Part shown: positions 49,188 to 60,814 of the stretch, piece after piece | Position numbering within the stretch: the stretch's first letter is position 1 | Layout of the letters: each line of letters begins with the position of its first letter | Assembly: GCA_026874595.1 (NCBI GenBank) | Contig: CM049319.1 | Coordinates: 18,643,101 to 18,707,100, forward strand | From: Sipunculus nudus | Taxonomy: Eukaryota; Annelida; Sipuncula; Golfingiida; Sipunculidae | Direction of reading: 5' to 3' | Length of the DNA stretch: 64,000 nucleotides | Notes under the pieces: model-generated | Database searches by the model: none | What the model saw: the letters and a program-made list of their open reading frames with translations, nothing else | What the model was told of the DNA's origin: nothing | Translations under genes and position numbers: made by a program

Positions 49188-49724
49188 ACAAGTTTATGCT
49201 AGGTTTAATAAACTGTACAAGGACCTATAAGGTAGGCTTTGACTTAATAGTTTGTAGTTGTATTTTATCATGATTTCTCTGAATATGTATCCTTAACCTC
49301 ATATGACATAAATATCTGTTCGGTGAATTAGATATCACCCAGGGGAGATACTAGCATTGAAAAAAGAAAGGGCTACATTTTGAGATTAACGATGTGCACA
49401 TATGAATATTGTCCACATGACACTTAGGAGATACGCTGCAAAAACATAATTGTGGGAAATAAATATTTCTTTTGTAATTCGGCTATTTATTTTTATGGTC
49501 GCTTGTCAGGACTGCTGCTATGTTGAAATAAGAAATACTTGGATCACATTCCTGAATAAACAGAATTACTTTTCTTCAAACTTTCAGTTGTCGTACAGAA
49601 ACACATGGACGCGATGAATATTCCTTTTCTCTGTTATGTCTGAACTGATGTGGTTTATAACGGAACATTTTGGAGTTCTTTGTTTTAATTTATAGATTGC
49701 CCCCAGTTTGTAATATTACATGTC

Positions 49725-49890
49725 AGGTGAGCCTGCGTGGTTGTTTACCGCTGCTAATTACCTAAAATGCCAAATGTATAGAGTGTTCTAACCTATTATA
49801 GGTACAAATGAAGTAGCTACAAACAAATAATAGGAACAGCGATGCATTATTGCACAGAGATGTACAACTACAAGTCTGAAAAGTTATTTG
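49725..49890 (-). repeat. Inverted-repeat arm paired with 48310-48475
   Basis: See the partner arm. Together the two arms enclose the copy C exon 3 fragment and its downstream flank (about 1.25 kb). Confidence 0.7.
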
Positions 49891-50473
49891 CTTAAGGAAC
49901 AAAGTTATTGAAGCTTATATTATTGTTGTTATTCTTGTCTTTATAATTATTTATATAAATACCTATTCAAGCGGAAGGATAGGGTGCCAATCCTTGCGGC
50001 AGCGGGCCACCCGAATATTAATAAAAATATTCTGCAGACGATGGGGTTGCAGTACAAGCTATGGGTTTTGGATCAATTCCAAATAATATAGATTTATATC
50101 TATCAAATTGTTATTTTAACCATTTAAATTTAAATAAATGAAACGGTAGGCGAGACGAGAGCTACAAATTTGTGCGATAGAAGGTGCATTTTCCTGCACT
50201 AGTATGGGAACTTTCGGATAGCTCCATTAATATTTGCACCACCACTCCGTATTTTCGTATATTTTCAATCATAGTACAATTAAGGGGCGACTTTCAAATG
50301 ATTTTACTTGAAATACTTCCACCCAGTAGAATAGTTGATCCGATCATTGGAACATTTGTTCAATTGTGACAGGTTTCATGACTCTAAGTCCAAGCTCGTT
50401 AATTTGATATAAATATATATAGGCAGAAATGAACTGCGGGAATAGAGTCTTTCCTCAGCGGTCACACAGCGCT

Positions 50474-50610
50474 CTTTGTTTAGCAACAAAGCATGGTATG
50501 CTTAGGAATATGATGGATCTGAATTACTACCGCCGGTTTCTTATTGTCGGAGTTATCTGATTAGCCGATGAGGCGAAATCGCCGGTTGTGATTCAGATCC
50601 ATCACATACC
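50474..50610. ncRNA. Foldback hairpin, 116 nt, of unknown function
   Basis: 50511-50524 (TGATGGATCTGAAT) is perfectly complementary to 50591-50604, extended by GGTATG at 50495-50500 with CATACC at 50605-50610 across a one-sided bulge. A small hairpin (CTTTGTT / AACAAAG) precedes it at 50474-50491. The loop contains CTGATTA, a 3-bp stem GCC/GGC and GAAA (50557-50578), which resembles a hammerhead ribozyme core except for the G8 position. No stem I with a cleavage triplet is convincing. A foldback transposon is the more conservative reading. Confidence 0.45.
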
Positions 50611-50620
50611 CTAGCTTATA

Positions 50621-50627
<7 letters not shown>

Positions 50628-50680
<53 letters not shown>
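50628..50680. repeat. (TA)n microsatellite
   Basis: Pure TA run directly after the foldback hairpin. Confidence 0.95.
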
Positions 50681-50683
<3 letters not shown>

Positions 50684-50759
50684 ACCTAGATCAAGAAAAC
50701 CTCAATGTAGCAAGTAACCCAAGCTGAATCCAGCTTATTTTAACGAACTAAATTCACAC

Positions 50760-51000
50760 ATGATCATTTCAGTTCTTAACTAAGGAGTGAGCCGGCTGGT
50801 TAGCTGAACTCACCAATCAGTTCTGTAGTACATTCTCAAATCAAGCTAACTATACACATAGTATAATATTATTAATGCTCTCCTACACGTTAGGGCATTT
50901 TCATTGTGATGAAACTCAGAAAAGTCGGTTCACAGCCGATGAGACTCGAATCCTTAACCTCATGATTGTCGGTCTTTTGCTCTAACCATTGAGCAAAAAT
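50760..51000 (-). mobile_element. tRNA-derived SINE
   Basis: On the minus strand the head reads TTGCTCAATGGTTAGAGCAA (A box TGGTTAGAGC), and about 30 bp later GGATTCGAGTCTCATCGGC (B box close to GGTTCGAATC). The spacing is right for an internal RNA polymerase III promoter. A body follows to about 50760. There is no complete tRNA cloverleaf, so it is a SINE rather than a tRNA gene. It lies in the spacer and inner edge of the inverted duplication. Confidence 0.7.
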
Positions 51001-51391
51001 GAATTCTGAAAGTTTGAAGAAAGGTTATTCTGTTTATTCAGCAAAGTGATTCAAGAATTTTAGTATCTACATAGCAGCAGTCCTGACAATCAGCCTTAAA
51101 AATCAATAGCCGATTTACAAAAAAGTGGATATTTCCTACAATTATTCTTTGCAGTGTATCTCCTGTCATGTCATATGGACATATATTCATATGTGAACAT
51201 CGTTTATCTCAAAATGTAGCCCTTTATAAGATCAAAATCTCCCCTGTGATCTCTAATTCATCCAACAGATGCTGTTAAATATGCGGTTAAAGATACATGT
51301 TCAGAAATATCAGGATAAAATAAAACTACAAAATAATAAGTCAAAGTCTACCATAAAGGGCTTTGTACATTTTTTAATCTTAACCTAAACT

Positions 51392-52945
51392 TCATGCAAA
51401 AGAAGAAATATTGGACGGGTTCTTATTGCTTTCAAACGAAATACATTCGTTCCTTTGTACACTGCTTTCTGGATGCCTTTTAAATCTAATAATAGTAGGT
51501 ACAAATTTAACGTCCCATAAGTCTCTGAACAAATTGGCAAAGAGTAAATTTAGTATAGATTGGTCAAAGCGATGGCAGCGTCCCCATTCCTTGGGGCTTT
51601 TAGATGTGCAATAGGTGGTATAAATTGGAGCAATACATTTCTTATCTAGGCTGCACAGCACTGCCCACTTCCATATCGTTTCATATATTTCTTTGGTTTT
51701 ATATATAAGGATGAAGCCGGCAGCACGTTGACCGTCACGTTGGACTAGATTTTTGTCTGTAGGTATGTATTCATAAAGACTCGGATGTGTAGCCGAATAT
51801 ATTGATTGGGGCCCAGCTATTCCAATAAGTCCTCCTCCGCCCATTTTAACAACCCAGGTCATTGCTTCAGAGAAATCTGATGTGTAAAGTCTGACGCAAG
51901 CATCAAACCACACCACGGCATTGTAGTCCTGTAGTGTCTCCTAAAATATAAAGATCACATGTCAAAGATTGTAAAGTATCATTTCAGCTTTACAATACGT
52001 AGAAGTATGAAATGTGGCTTAAGTAAAGACCCAAACCAATACGTTGTAATGTTACAGTGTTTTCTGAGGATAAGAAGGTTAAAAGGATGAATATCATTAA
52101 TACACCGGAACATTCGATCCCAAATTCGGTCCCAAACAACAGATGTCACTGTGGGTGTAGGTCTTTTATGACATACAGATAAGTTACCACCGGTATATTA
52201 TAGTGACTTGTTACTTATTACTAAATAAATTGATATAAAGTATTTGATACCAATTCATCACCTTTTATTTAAAGTTTTATTTAAAGAAATGCTAGATATG
52301 ATTTTCTTTACATATGTCTGCCCCTCTAATATAATTCGAGATATTGCAGTTACTATCTTGTTTATCGATAAAACATACCCGAACACCTAGTTTTCTTGAA
52401 CAAGGCAAAGGTCGCTGGCGTTGAGAGATAGCAAATAACTAAGAGCTAATTTTACTAATTGGCTGATATTCATCAATTTATTCATTGTCTTCTTATTGTA
52501 TACTAAATGTTGCAATTGCTAATCTCGAAAATAAATTGCAGTAAAAATCAAATATTTTTTTTACCTGAATACATATAATTTTAAAAGCATATGTACGAAG
52601 CCTTTTGACATGCGACGGGTACATATCAAACTTAAACTTCCGGTAGATAACGCCACAAAGCCTCTTCAACCTTTCAATCTCTTCAGTCTTTAAACCGAGA
52701 TCGTAGTATATAATAGTGTGGTTCGGGAAAAACCTTTGAATTGAACCAATATTAGCCATGCTCTCGTTAAAGTGATTGCTACTCGTAGCCGTAACAAATG
52801 TGAAATTGTATAACTTCACATCGCTGAGTTTTATGAAGTCTTGACGGTAGAAACCAATATGGCGCAGATATTTGCTGCTCACGTTGAATGCCTTTCCCTT
52901 TACCATCACGCCTGTGGATAGCAGAGCTTCATACTGGAGACTCCC
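51392..52945 (-). CDS. Glycosyltransferase-like family protein, copy B (intact exons 2 and 3)
   Basis: Exon 2 is 52945-52565 (127 codons, phase 0 at both ends; acceptor TTCAG, donor ATTCAG-GTAAAA). Exon 3 is 51940-51392 (182 codons; acceptor ATTTTAG), closing with TGA. The joined product is 309 residues plus an unidentified N-terminus. Landmarks are FTFVTATSSNHF, IQRFFPNHTIIYYDLGL, YPSHVKRLRTYAFKII, LQDYNAVVWFDACVRLY, KMGGGGLIG, YEYIPTD, RDGQRAAGF and CHRFDQS. The alternation of a strand-rich N-terminal half and an acidic WFDA motif suggests a GT-A-like fold, probably Golgi-located. From memory it resembles DUF1647 (PF07801). The function is unknown. No stop or frameshift; the likely functional member. 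Confidence 0.75.
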
Positions 52946-53114
52946 CTGAAAAATTATTCAAAACATTAAGTTCCCTAATTGTGCAATTATAATGGACGTC
53001 AACTCTAGTGTATCAATAAATTTTCCTTTTGATTGTTAAGAAAAGCATCTTCTTCAAACTAGTTCCGTGTGGGCCTAAGACATCAGTAAAACAAATTTTA
53101 GGAGGACCCAACTT

Positions 53115-53660
53115 ACGCTGTCTATGACAGGAACAATTATTTGTATCAAGTGTCCTGCGATACGATCACAGGCAAAGTAGTAAAGCATATCTATTTATCC
53201 AATGCACATATATGTCTAGAATTCCCTTTTTAGATTAATTTATTTCATATAAATAGCACATTAACAAGATAAATTAGATTGGAACGAAGAACAAAGATGG
53301 CCGTTGTTGATAACAGGAACATATACTTGTATCATGTGTCATGCGATAGGATCTCAAGCAAAGCAGTAAAGCATCTTTATTGATGCCATGCACATTTATG
53401 TCTAGAATTTCGAATTTTATATTCATATATTTCATATGAGCAGAACATTGATAATGTTTATGAGGTAGGAATGAAGAACAAAGATGGCCGTTGTCGAAAA
53501 CAGGAACATATATTTGTATCATGTGTCATGTTACCTGATCTCAGTCAAAGCAGTAAAGCATATAAAAATTTTCCCCATGCATATTTATGTCTAGGATTTG
53601 CATCATGTTTATAGAGTTCATATTAGCAGCATATTTACAAGGTTTATGAAGTAAGAACGA
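53115..53660 (-). repeat. Tandem triplication of a 186-bp exon-like unit upstream of copy B
   Basis: Three units begin at about 53129, 53314 and 53501 (CAGGAAC landmark), a period of 185-187 bp. Each holds GTATCATGTGTCATGCGAT, a CAAAGCAGTAAAGCAT block, TGCACATTTATGTCTAGAAT and a TTTCATAT segment. One copy of the same unit exists upstream of copy A (2740-2883). Reading frames run through unit boundaries on the minus strand. It may be alternative first exons or a duplicated promoter; splice sites do not decide. Confidence 0.6.
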
Positions 53661-53760
53661 CTGTTGTTGTTGCTCTCGTTGAACGTTCGTCTTTGGAGCG
53701 TCTGGCCTGTGACTCTTCTGCGCCTTCTGTGGATGCTTCTGTATCATTATACTTTATGTG
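53640..53760 (-). CDS. Possible upstream exon of copy B
   Basis: The minus-strand frame contains a RRSKDERSTRATTT stretch. A matching frame with RRSKGKRSTRATTT occurs upstream of the copy D exon 3 fragment (47891-47720). Conservation of the frame across two diverged copies supports coding. No start codon, signal peptide or donor can be fixed. Confidence 0.3.
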
Positions 53761-55289
53761 AAATTCATGAGTAATTTTATGAAAATGTATCTTTATGAAA
53801 TACATATTTTCTCTTTGATACTATTATTATCTGTGATGAATATAAAAACAAATAAGCCAGCCCGATTTGGAAGATTAAAATAAAATTCAAATAACAAGGT
53901 ATCCCCGTTTGTGGGGTGGAATTATGGCAAATTTGCGAATTTACAGCATGACCTTACAGGTGTACATTACACATTTTGAAATCTTTACAAGTAAACCTAT
54001 AAGTATATCAATCATGGCCCTTTTCTGCCTTTTCTGTGTGATCTCAGAACAAATTCCAAACATATCTAGTGGGTGAGAAAATCGCGGCTCTAAAAGTGCA
54101 AAAGGCATATTTAGTCTGTACCACAAAAGTGGAATTAAACTGATGCAATGGTGATCCCTTAAGCCTGATTCATGGAGATTCTTGATGAGACAGTTCAATA
54201 TATAACATCATTATCATGATGGCCTAAGCCCAACCAAATCTATATACCCCATTGGCAGGTTTTCCTCCAATGCCGTATTATTCACTTTATACTAAAATAA
54301 ATAAGTTGCATTGGGCAAGGTCGGAGTGGCGTAATATCATCAAATTAAAATTAGAACTCATGGATCTGGTTGGGGTCAAAATTAATTTTACTCAAATTAT
54401 CCTCATGACAACGTATTAAGAAAATTATGACCAAGATCGACCTTTTTTGAATAAGGAATTGCAGTCTAGTGGAACCACAATCCTTCACCGACACAAGAAC
54501 TACTATTACTGAATGCTTTAACATAGTTATGCTTTAAACTGAGCTCGTGGGGACTGAAAGCCACAACATACACTGGTGTAATCATGCTGAAGGAAGATTG
54601 TTTTATATGCTTTGGCGTTCTTCAAATCCATTATTAAATAACGTCAATCTATTATCAGAAAAACTCCTTTGTAGTTCCATTCTTATTATCTTTATACTAG
54701 TGGAGTTGACAGGGCACGTACAAAGTTTTTGTTTTATAAACAAATACAGGAAAGCACATAAGTTGTTGCCTATGTTGAAGGGATTTCCGCCGGCCTCGCA
54801 TACTTAGGGCATATCAATTATCTTTCCTATGCCCATTAGCTCCTCCGGTGTTGTGATGTCATCGTGCAATGAGGTATTGAAGGTTATCACCGTTGTCATT
54901 TACACAAATGACAATGTGAATAAGTTATTTTGAATTACTGACAGATGGATCAGACAGGCCAGATGTCGTCTATTTAAACGTCGTGTTCAACTACACAACA
55001 GGTGGGCTTTTCTCTTTAGTAACGAATAGTGACTTACCTGAGATGATAATTTGTCACCTGAATTCCATTCCGAGAAATAGGCGAAAAATCCGAGTGAAGA
55101 AAAACAGAGAAACAAAAATATTCTCCTTAAAAGATCCATTCTTTCGGTTTAGAATTAAACCTTTCTCTAAATAAGGCACGTGTCACCCTTTCGCTCTTCC
55201 TTGTGGTGCAGGCCTTCGAATCGTAAAGTGTTCTTTAGGTGTAGTGACATGCGTATCACTGTAGTAATAAAAATGATATAATGCACCTT

Positions 55290-56900
55290 GCGACAATACT
55301 GATCGTGATACTAAACATTTTAATGAGCCTTGGAATGTGGCAACCTTCCTGTTATCATTTACATATCAACTATGTTTGTTATCAACTGCACTTGTTCTTG
55401 GAAATGGTATACATTCTGTTTTATAGGCTATACCACTCATTTCCGCATAGAAGCTCATTATGAATAATTTTTTTTCGGACTGCTTCGATATCACTAAGAA
55501 ATACAAAACAACATTTCGCAAAGTATTCTCCAGCAGGTAATGGAAGAATAGCAAATTGATCAATTTATTTCTTCAGGGAAAAAAGTGACAAACAAAGGTA
55601 TTTTTTGGTATTTGTTTTGCAAATGACAGTAAACTTAATTTGTAGACGTTGCCTGATCTATCGATATTAATTATTAGTATAACAGATATAAGTACCGTAA
55701 ACCGTTAGTTTCTGAAGGTATAGCCTATCCGGGTGATAATATCCATGGTATAATAAATTTTATTTTGTGTGCTGTTTCATGCTGTCATAGCGGTTTTTTT
55801 CCACCGGGGTTAGTTTGCCCTACTATCCCCGGGTAACTTTTTTTTTTTTTGGGGGGGGGGGGGGGTAACCGCCTCCATTTTTTATTGCTGACTTATCTAA
55901 TTCTTAACCCAAGAATGTACATCTGCAGGGTTTCCATTTCGGTTTGGGACTACTTTACTGGGCGGAAGCACGCGCTTCCTATCATTTTTATTTTGTATCC
56001 TGGTGTCACCCAGGCCCGGTGTCTACCGCAATTGCGGGTCCTGGGTGTGTAATTTTCCCCATTGCTGGGTCATAACACCGAGGAACCCCCCAAAGACGCA
56101 CTCGTATGTGAGTGATACATGGCAGTGGGGCACAGCCTTCCCATTAAGACTGCAGAGCGCTCACCCTAGGTAAGGCCGACCGTGAAAAACCTCACTGCCT
56201 CGACTGGCCCAGAATCTTCTTTCTTGACATCCAGGTAGTTCCGTGAAAATATCCTTGGAAACCTGAAATTAGGTCTCTGTTACCCATATTCTCTGAGCTA
56301 TGGGGCTTATAAGATGAGCAGCTGATTCATACGGTGGCTGATTAAGGACACAGAAAAAAAAATTATCACGAGATCTCGAGAAAAATAATAGGAAGAAAAA
56401 AAAAATTGTAGGAAGCAAAAAAAAAAAAAAAAAAAAAAATTAGAAGCAGAAAAAATGCGTCTATTGATCATGTTTTGCATGCAATACTACGTTCCACACG
56501 GATAATCTATGCGGTATTTACTTGGCGTATAATTGGCGGTGAGTATTCTAATTTTTTACAGCGAGTTTGTAACATCCATACCAATTATCACAACGTCACT
56601 TATCAGAATGTCGCATAGTATTGTTTGGCTGTTGTCTTCTGTTTATTTTGAAGGTAGTATTAATTCACGACCAAGCCAGTTCGTTGTATTAATTAATGCT
56701 TAATCATATGCAATTTGTTGACGACGGACTCCACCCAGGTCATAAACACAAGCGAATAACGCGATAGCCGATTATGGCGAAAATATTATTTTATATAATT
56801 AATGCATATGTTAGTGGTTTATTTGGCGTAGGATTATAATGTGGTGAAACCTTCGTGCAACACTGAAAGTGGAAATCTCGAATTTTATAAAAGCGATTTT
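55290..56900. other. Outside the inverted duplication, no supported gene
   Basis: Contains a T-run joined to a G-run (about 55838-55865), a dispersed-repeat fragment at 56215-56300 (ACATCCAGGTAGTTCC, GAAATTAGGTCTCTGTTACC) and A-rich tracts at 56350-56445. No open frame carries a recognisable domain. Confidence 0.45.
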
Positions 56901-56916
56901 GAAACCAAGCACAGTA

Positions 56917-56924
56917 TATATATA

Positions 56925-56995
<71 letters not shown>
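56917..56995. repeat. (TA)n microsatellite
   Basis: Long TA run with one TTTA interruption near its start. Confidence 0.95.
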
Positions 56996-56997
<2 letters not shown>

Positions 56998-57544
56998 CTT
57001 TTGGCGCCTTTGTGACACATTGCAAATATATATATATAGATGATTCAAAGTCCCCATAAGATGTTCAAACGTTTATGTAATGCAGTATGGCTGACAAGCT
57101 GGTCGATGGCTGCTGGTGTACGATAAGCATAAATACAGACTTGAGCGTTTCTTTTCCTGGGGACTGATTCTTATTGCGCGTCTGGTCTTAAGTAATCTCC
57201 CCCAGCAGGGAGCTGATTGGCAGGCTTACAGGTGCACATGACCGACGCTTACATTATACACCATAAAATCAAGAAAGTCTGGATCTCTGTGTTTTGTTAT
57301 CTAAATATACTTGTAAATTCTGCAAAATAATGAATATTTCCTGTTATTGACACTGATTAAACTATGATATTATTGCAATTAATGTACCAAAACTCAGATC
57401 ACAACGTTAAATATTTATATGATAAATTATACATCGAGGCCTACAGGCCAAATGCGAATCTTTGCAATGGGTTATACATCAGGTATAATGCTTCCATGCT
57501 GGACCGTTATTTTCAAGTACATGTGTGACATGTATATGTACAAT

Positions 57545-57640
57545 GCAAGTGTCAAGGCCAAGATCCCGATCGGGACCAAACGTCGATTGGTCCAGACCAG
57601 ATCCCGATCAGGATTTGCTCCGGCCTAAACCCGGATCATT
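57545..57640. repeat. Palindrome array, left patch
   Basis: Contains GATCCCGATCGGGACC, ATTGGTCCAGACCAGATCCC and a GGCCTAAACCCGGATC block. The units are short palindromes centred on CGATCG and TCCAGACCA, related to the patch at 59053-59310. Confidence 0.7.
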
Positions 57641-58008
57641 AACTTTGCGGAAAGAGAATGAGTGAATTCCTGTCTTAACTTATCAAAGTTCAATTCATCC
57701 CAGACCTAGTTTAAGAGCATACCTATAACCATGACATTATGTCTGAAATTACAACTTAATAAGTAATAACAAATCATAATTTAGTTTGTTTTCAGTATTA
57801 ATTATTCTATCTAAATCACTAAACTAATATTTAAGTTTGAACTATTTGAGGGATTATATTTATTTGAATTATTTTTCAATCCTTGAATTATTAAGTTTAA
57901 TTATCATTTCCAGTATTTTCTTCAGATTTTTTATATTCAATTTTTTATATAACAATCGGTAATGTGTAGTTGATTATTGCAACATGTATGAGCATCACTG
58001 CTAGTGTA

Positions 58009-58657
58009 ATGGGGCTGTCCCACTCAGGCGACTCAACAGGCAACTACAGCAACCAGGCTTTCGCCTCATGGTCGCCGAAAAACAGGCGACAGGACCTCCG
58101 CTACGACAATAGTCTACGACAAGCTACAACAGGTTGGCGACTGTCTGACGACAAGCTACGACAAGCTGCCGACAACCGGCGACACAGTCGCCGCGACAAA
58201 GGACAATCACTTACGACAACTACGACCACATCTACGACAACCTACGCCCACACTGGCGACAACCAACGACACCAGAATTCTTGCAACGTCCACCTGCGAT
58301 AAGCTTCGACGATTCTCTACCATGTGCTATGTGAGGAGCCGGACACAAGGATGGGCGTTGTTTCAAGTAACAACAGCCCGCGTCAACTGGCGACAGCCTA
58401 CGACAGGACCTAGCTACGACAACCCGCGTCACCTGGCGACAGCCTACGACAGCACCTACGCCGGTAGAAGACAGGCTACGCCCAATGGCGACAAAAAAGC
58501 TGTCGCCAGAGAATTTTGAACATGTTGAGAATCCAGAGGCGACAGCTTCGAGGTCACGCGTCTTGGGAAGACTTCTGGCGACGACACGCGACCATACAGG
58601 CGACCATGAGGCGACAGCCTGGTCGCCTGTAGAGTCGCCTAAGTTGGACAGCCCCAT
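58009..58657. mobile_element. CGAC-rich MITE with long inverted termini, TA target duplication
   Basis: The left end ATGGGGCTGTCCCACTCAGG and the right end (minus strand ATGGGGCTGTCCAACTTAGG) form inverted termini that stay similar for about 60-70 bp, with one 10-bp offset. TA flanks both ends (58007-58008 and 58658-58659). The interior is packed with GGCGACA and CTACGACA units, with CGACA on the plus strand in most of the element and GTCGC toward the right end. No transposase is encoded; the open frames on both strands reflect the repeat composition. Confidence 0.75.
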
Positions 58658-58995
58658 TAGTTATCTCAATGATAGTGTCAAAAATTTTCTTTTTTTAATT
58701 TTTAATAATTATTAAAATCAATTTATTAATTATCATGGTAAACATTGTCAATGATCAAACAAATGTTTTTAAATTTATTATATTAAGTATGCATCTAGTT
58801 TCTTCTGCATGTATGCTATAACCGAGCCACAGCATCCGAAAAACATTTGATTTCCGTAATATTAACAATATCATAATAATTCCCTAATACTGATTTCATG
58901 AAATCATACATTAATACATTAAATACAATTTTTTCCCACAACTTGGTTTATATGACCTCATTGAATATAATTTTTACACCAATCGCCTGCTCTAG

Positions 58996-58998
<3 letters not shown>

Positions 58999-59052
<54 letters not shown>
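58999..59052. repeat. (TA)n microsatellite
   Basis: Pure TA run directly abutting the right palindrome array. Confidence 0.95.
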
Positions 59053-59054
<2 letters not shown>

Positions 59055-59310
59055 CTCAATCAGGAACTGGTCCAGACCAGATCCCAATCGGGTTTTAGGC
59101 TTGACTGAATCTTGATTGGGATTAGGTCTTGACCAATCAGGAATTGGTCCAGCCCTGGTCCCGATCGGGGTTTGGTCTGGACCAATTTCTGATTGGTCTG
59201 AACCGATCGGCGATTGGTCCAGACTAGATCCCGATCGGGATTTGGTCTGGCCTAAACCCCGATCAGGATCTGGTCCACATTAGGGCTGGACCCAAACCCG
59301 ATCGCCACAC
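59053..59310. repeat. Palindrome array, right patch
   Basis: About eight degenerate units alternate GATCCCGATCGGGATTTGG, GGTCTGGACCAATT and TGGTCCAGACCAGATCCC. Both strands carry the same words because each unit is a near-palindrome. Related to 57545-57640. Confidence 0.75.
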
Positions 59311-59319
59311 CATAGCATA

Positions 59320-60800
59320 AGCTCACAGGTTCGCAAAAAACCGATACAATTTCTTTGTATGTTTAAATATTTCAATGATTACAAAATTCATGTTTTAGAT
59401 ATTATAGATCCTATTAGAAACAATGGTAATATATTGTAATGGTTCATATACATAAATTAAGCATATTTAATGAAATGTGAAGAACAGATCTTCTGGCTAA
59501 TTTTCTATTCCTCTGATATTCCGCAAGTTCATACTTTTTTTCGTTCCTTTTATGCAGGGTCATTTAAGTTTTTTTTTGTTTGGTTTATAGGTCTTTGATA
59601 CTATATTTAACTTGTTTACTGATTCTATAAAATCCCATGCCCTATTGAATTTATTCCAGGACTGCTATTTGCCATTTAACCTTAAAAAATTTAGCTACTC
59701 TGGTCAAGAAGATAAAATTATTAAGTTTATTTTTTACTTTCACTACTGTATTTAAGTAATATATATATTATTTTTGTTACGTATTCATATTTTTTTAAAA
59801 TATAGAAACTATCCATAAACAGCTCGTTACGGATCTATATAAATAAATGAATGTATTTTATAGAGGTTTTAATCAATTCGTGCCCATATGTACATTTATA
59901 CATTTTGCCTTTATCTGAAAGCATACTGATAACATGCATATCAGTGAAACATAAGGTCAAATGAAATGATAATTATTATGAGGAATATTGGCTATTCTCT
60001 TGAGCTTTTACTCCCTTAGTCAGTACTCCCTTATTAGGCGTTAAAGTAAAGACTTCAAATGCAGTCTAAAGGTCAGGAATTTTCATAAACAATTTATGAT
60101 GTGCCTTCCGAAGGAAATTTCCTCGAAACAATATCTCAGTAGAGAACAAATACAATCTTCAGACGCACTCATAGTAAACTATATTTTGTTAAATTTAAAA
60201 ATTTAACAGTCTCTCTTGTTTAGAAAATGTGGATATTTGATTCTCTCCTCAAAAGTCGATAATTTTACTGAACATAGTCAGACTTAAAATAAATCGGGAG
60301 CCCACTTTGATAATCGACATTAACATTTTCTCTGTAAGGTATATCTTAAATATATACGTTTTATCCTCACTAAATGTTGATTCTGAATACATGGCCCCTT
60401 CAACAATATGCTATGGACTGTAATTATATAATTCTTAATGCTTAATGGTAAAACAGCAGCTTTATGTACATGTGAACACAGTAAAATTATTAAAAGTGTC
60501 CATAAATTGGAACATTTGAAACGTTATGTGTAAACGCTTATTTAAAACATGCCATTTTTAACATGTAAATATGAGTTCCTCAATATCAGAATCTCAAGGA
60601 TACAGGGACTGCACGCCCACTTGGCACAAAAGATAAGGCAATCATGATATGACCCGTTGCTCATTAAATATATGCAAATTAGCTAATTAATCATATTTCC
60701 TAAATTTAAGATTAATCACCACCTGACACCTGAGCAAGCAAGCAAACACTGAATTTAATGCTACTAACAAACATTGTTTTCTTATACTTTCATTTTCAGA
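59320..60800. other. AT-rich intergenic, nothing identified
   Basis: No open frame of note, no repeat relationship to the rest of the window and no RNA gene that I can see. Confidence 0.4.
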
Positions 60801-60814
60801 TCAGCGTCGCTTTT

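Larger units (their letters stand above)
43880..55280. repeat. Large imperfect inverted duplication (gene-bearing arms)
   Basis: Paired segments in opposite orientation: 43900-43930 with 55280-55250; 44110-44404 with 55070-54780; 45118-45620 with 54770-54240; 45641-45696 with 52945-52890; 48967-49690 with 51595-50990. Each left segment reads as the reverse complement of the right one with many substitutions, so the duplication is old. The left arm lacks the 54240-52950 part and carries extra material (44405-45117 and 45700-48900). Confidence 0.75.

Noticed and set aside
58232-58715. Open frames on both strands in the CGAC-rich element, up to 141 codons
   Set aside because: The absence of stops is a by-product of GGCGACA/TACGACA repeats; no transposase motif is visible.
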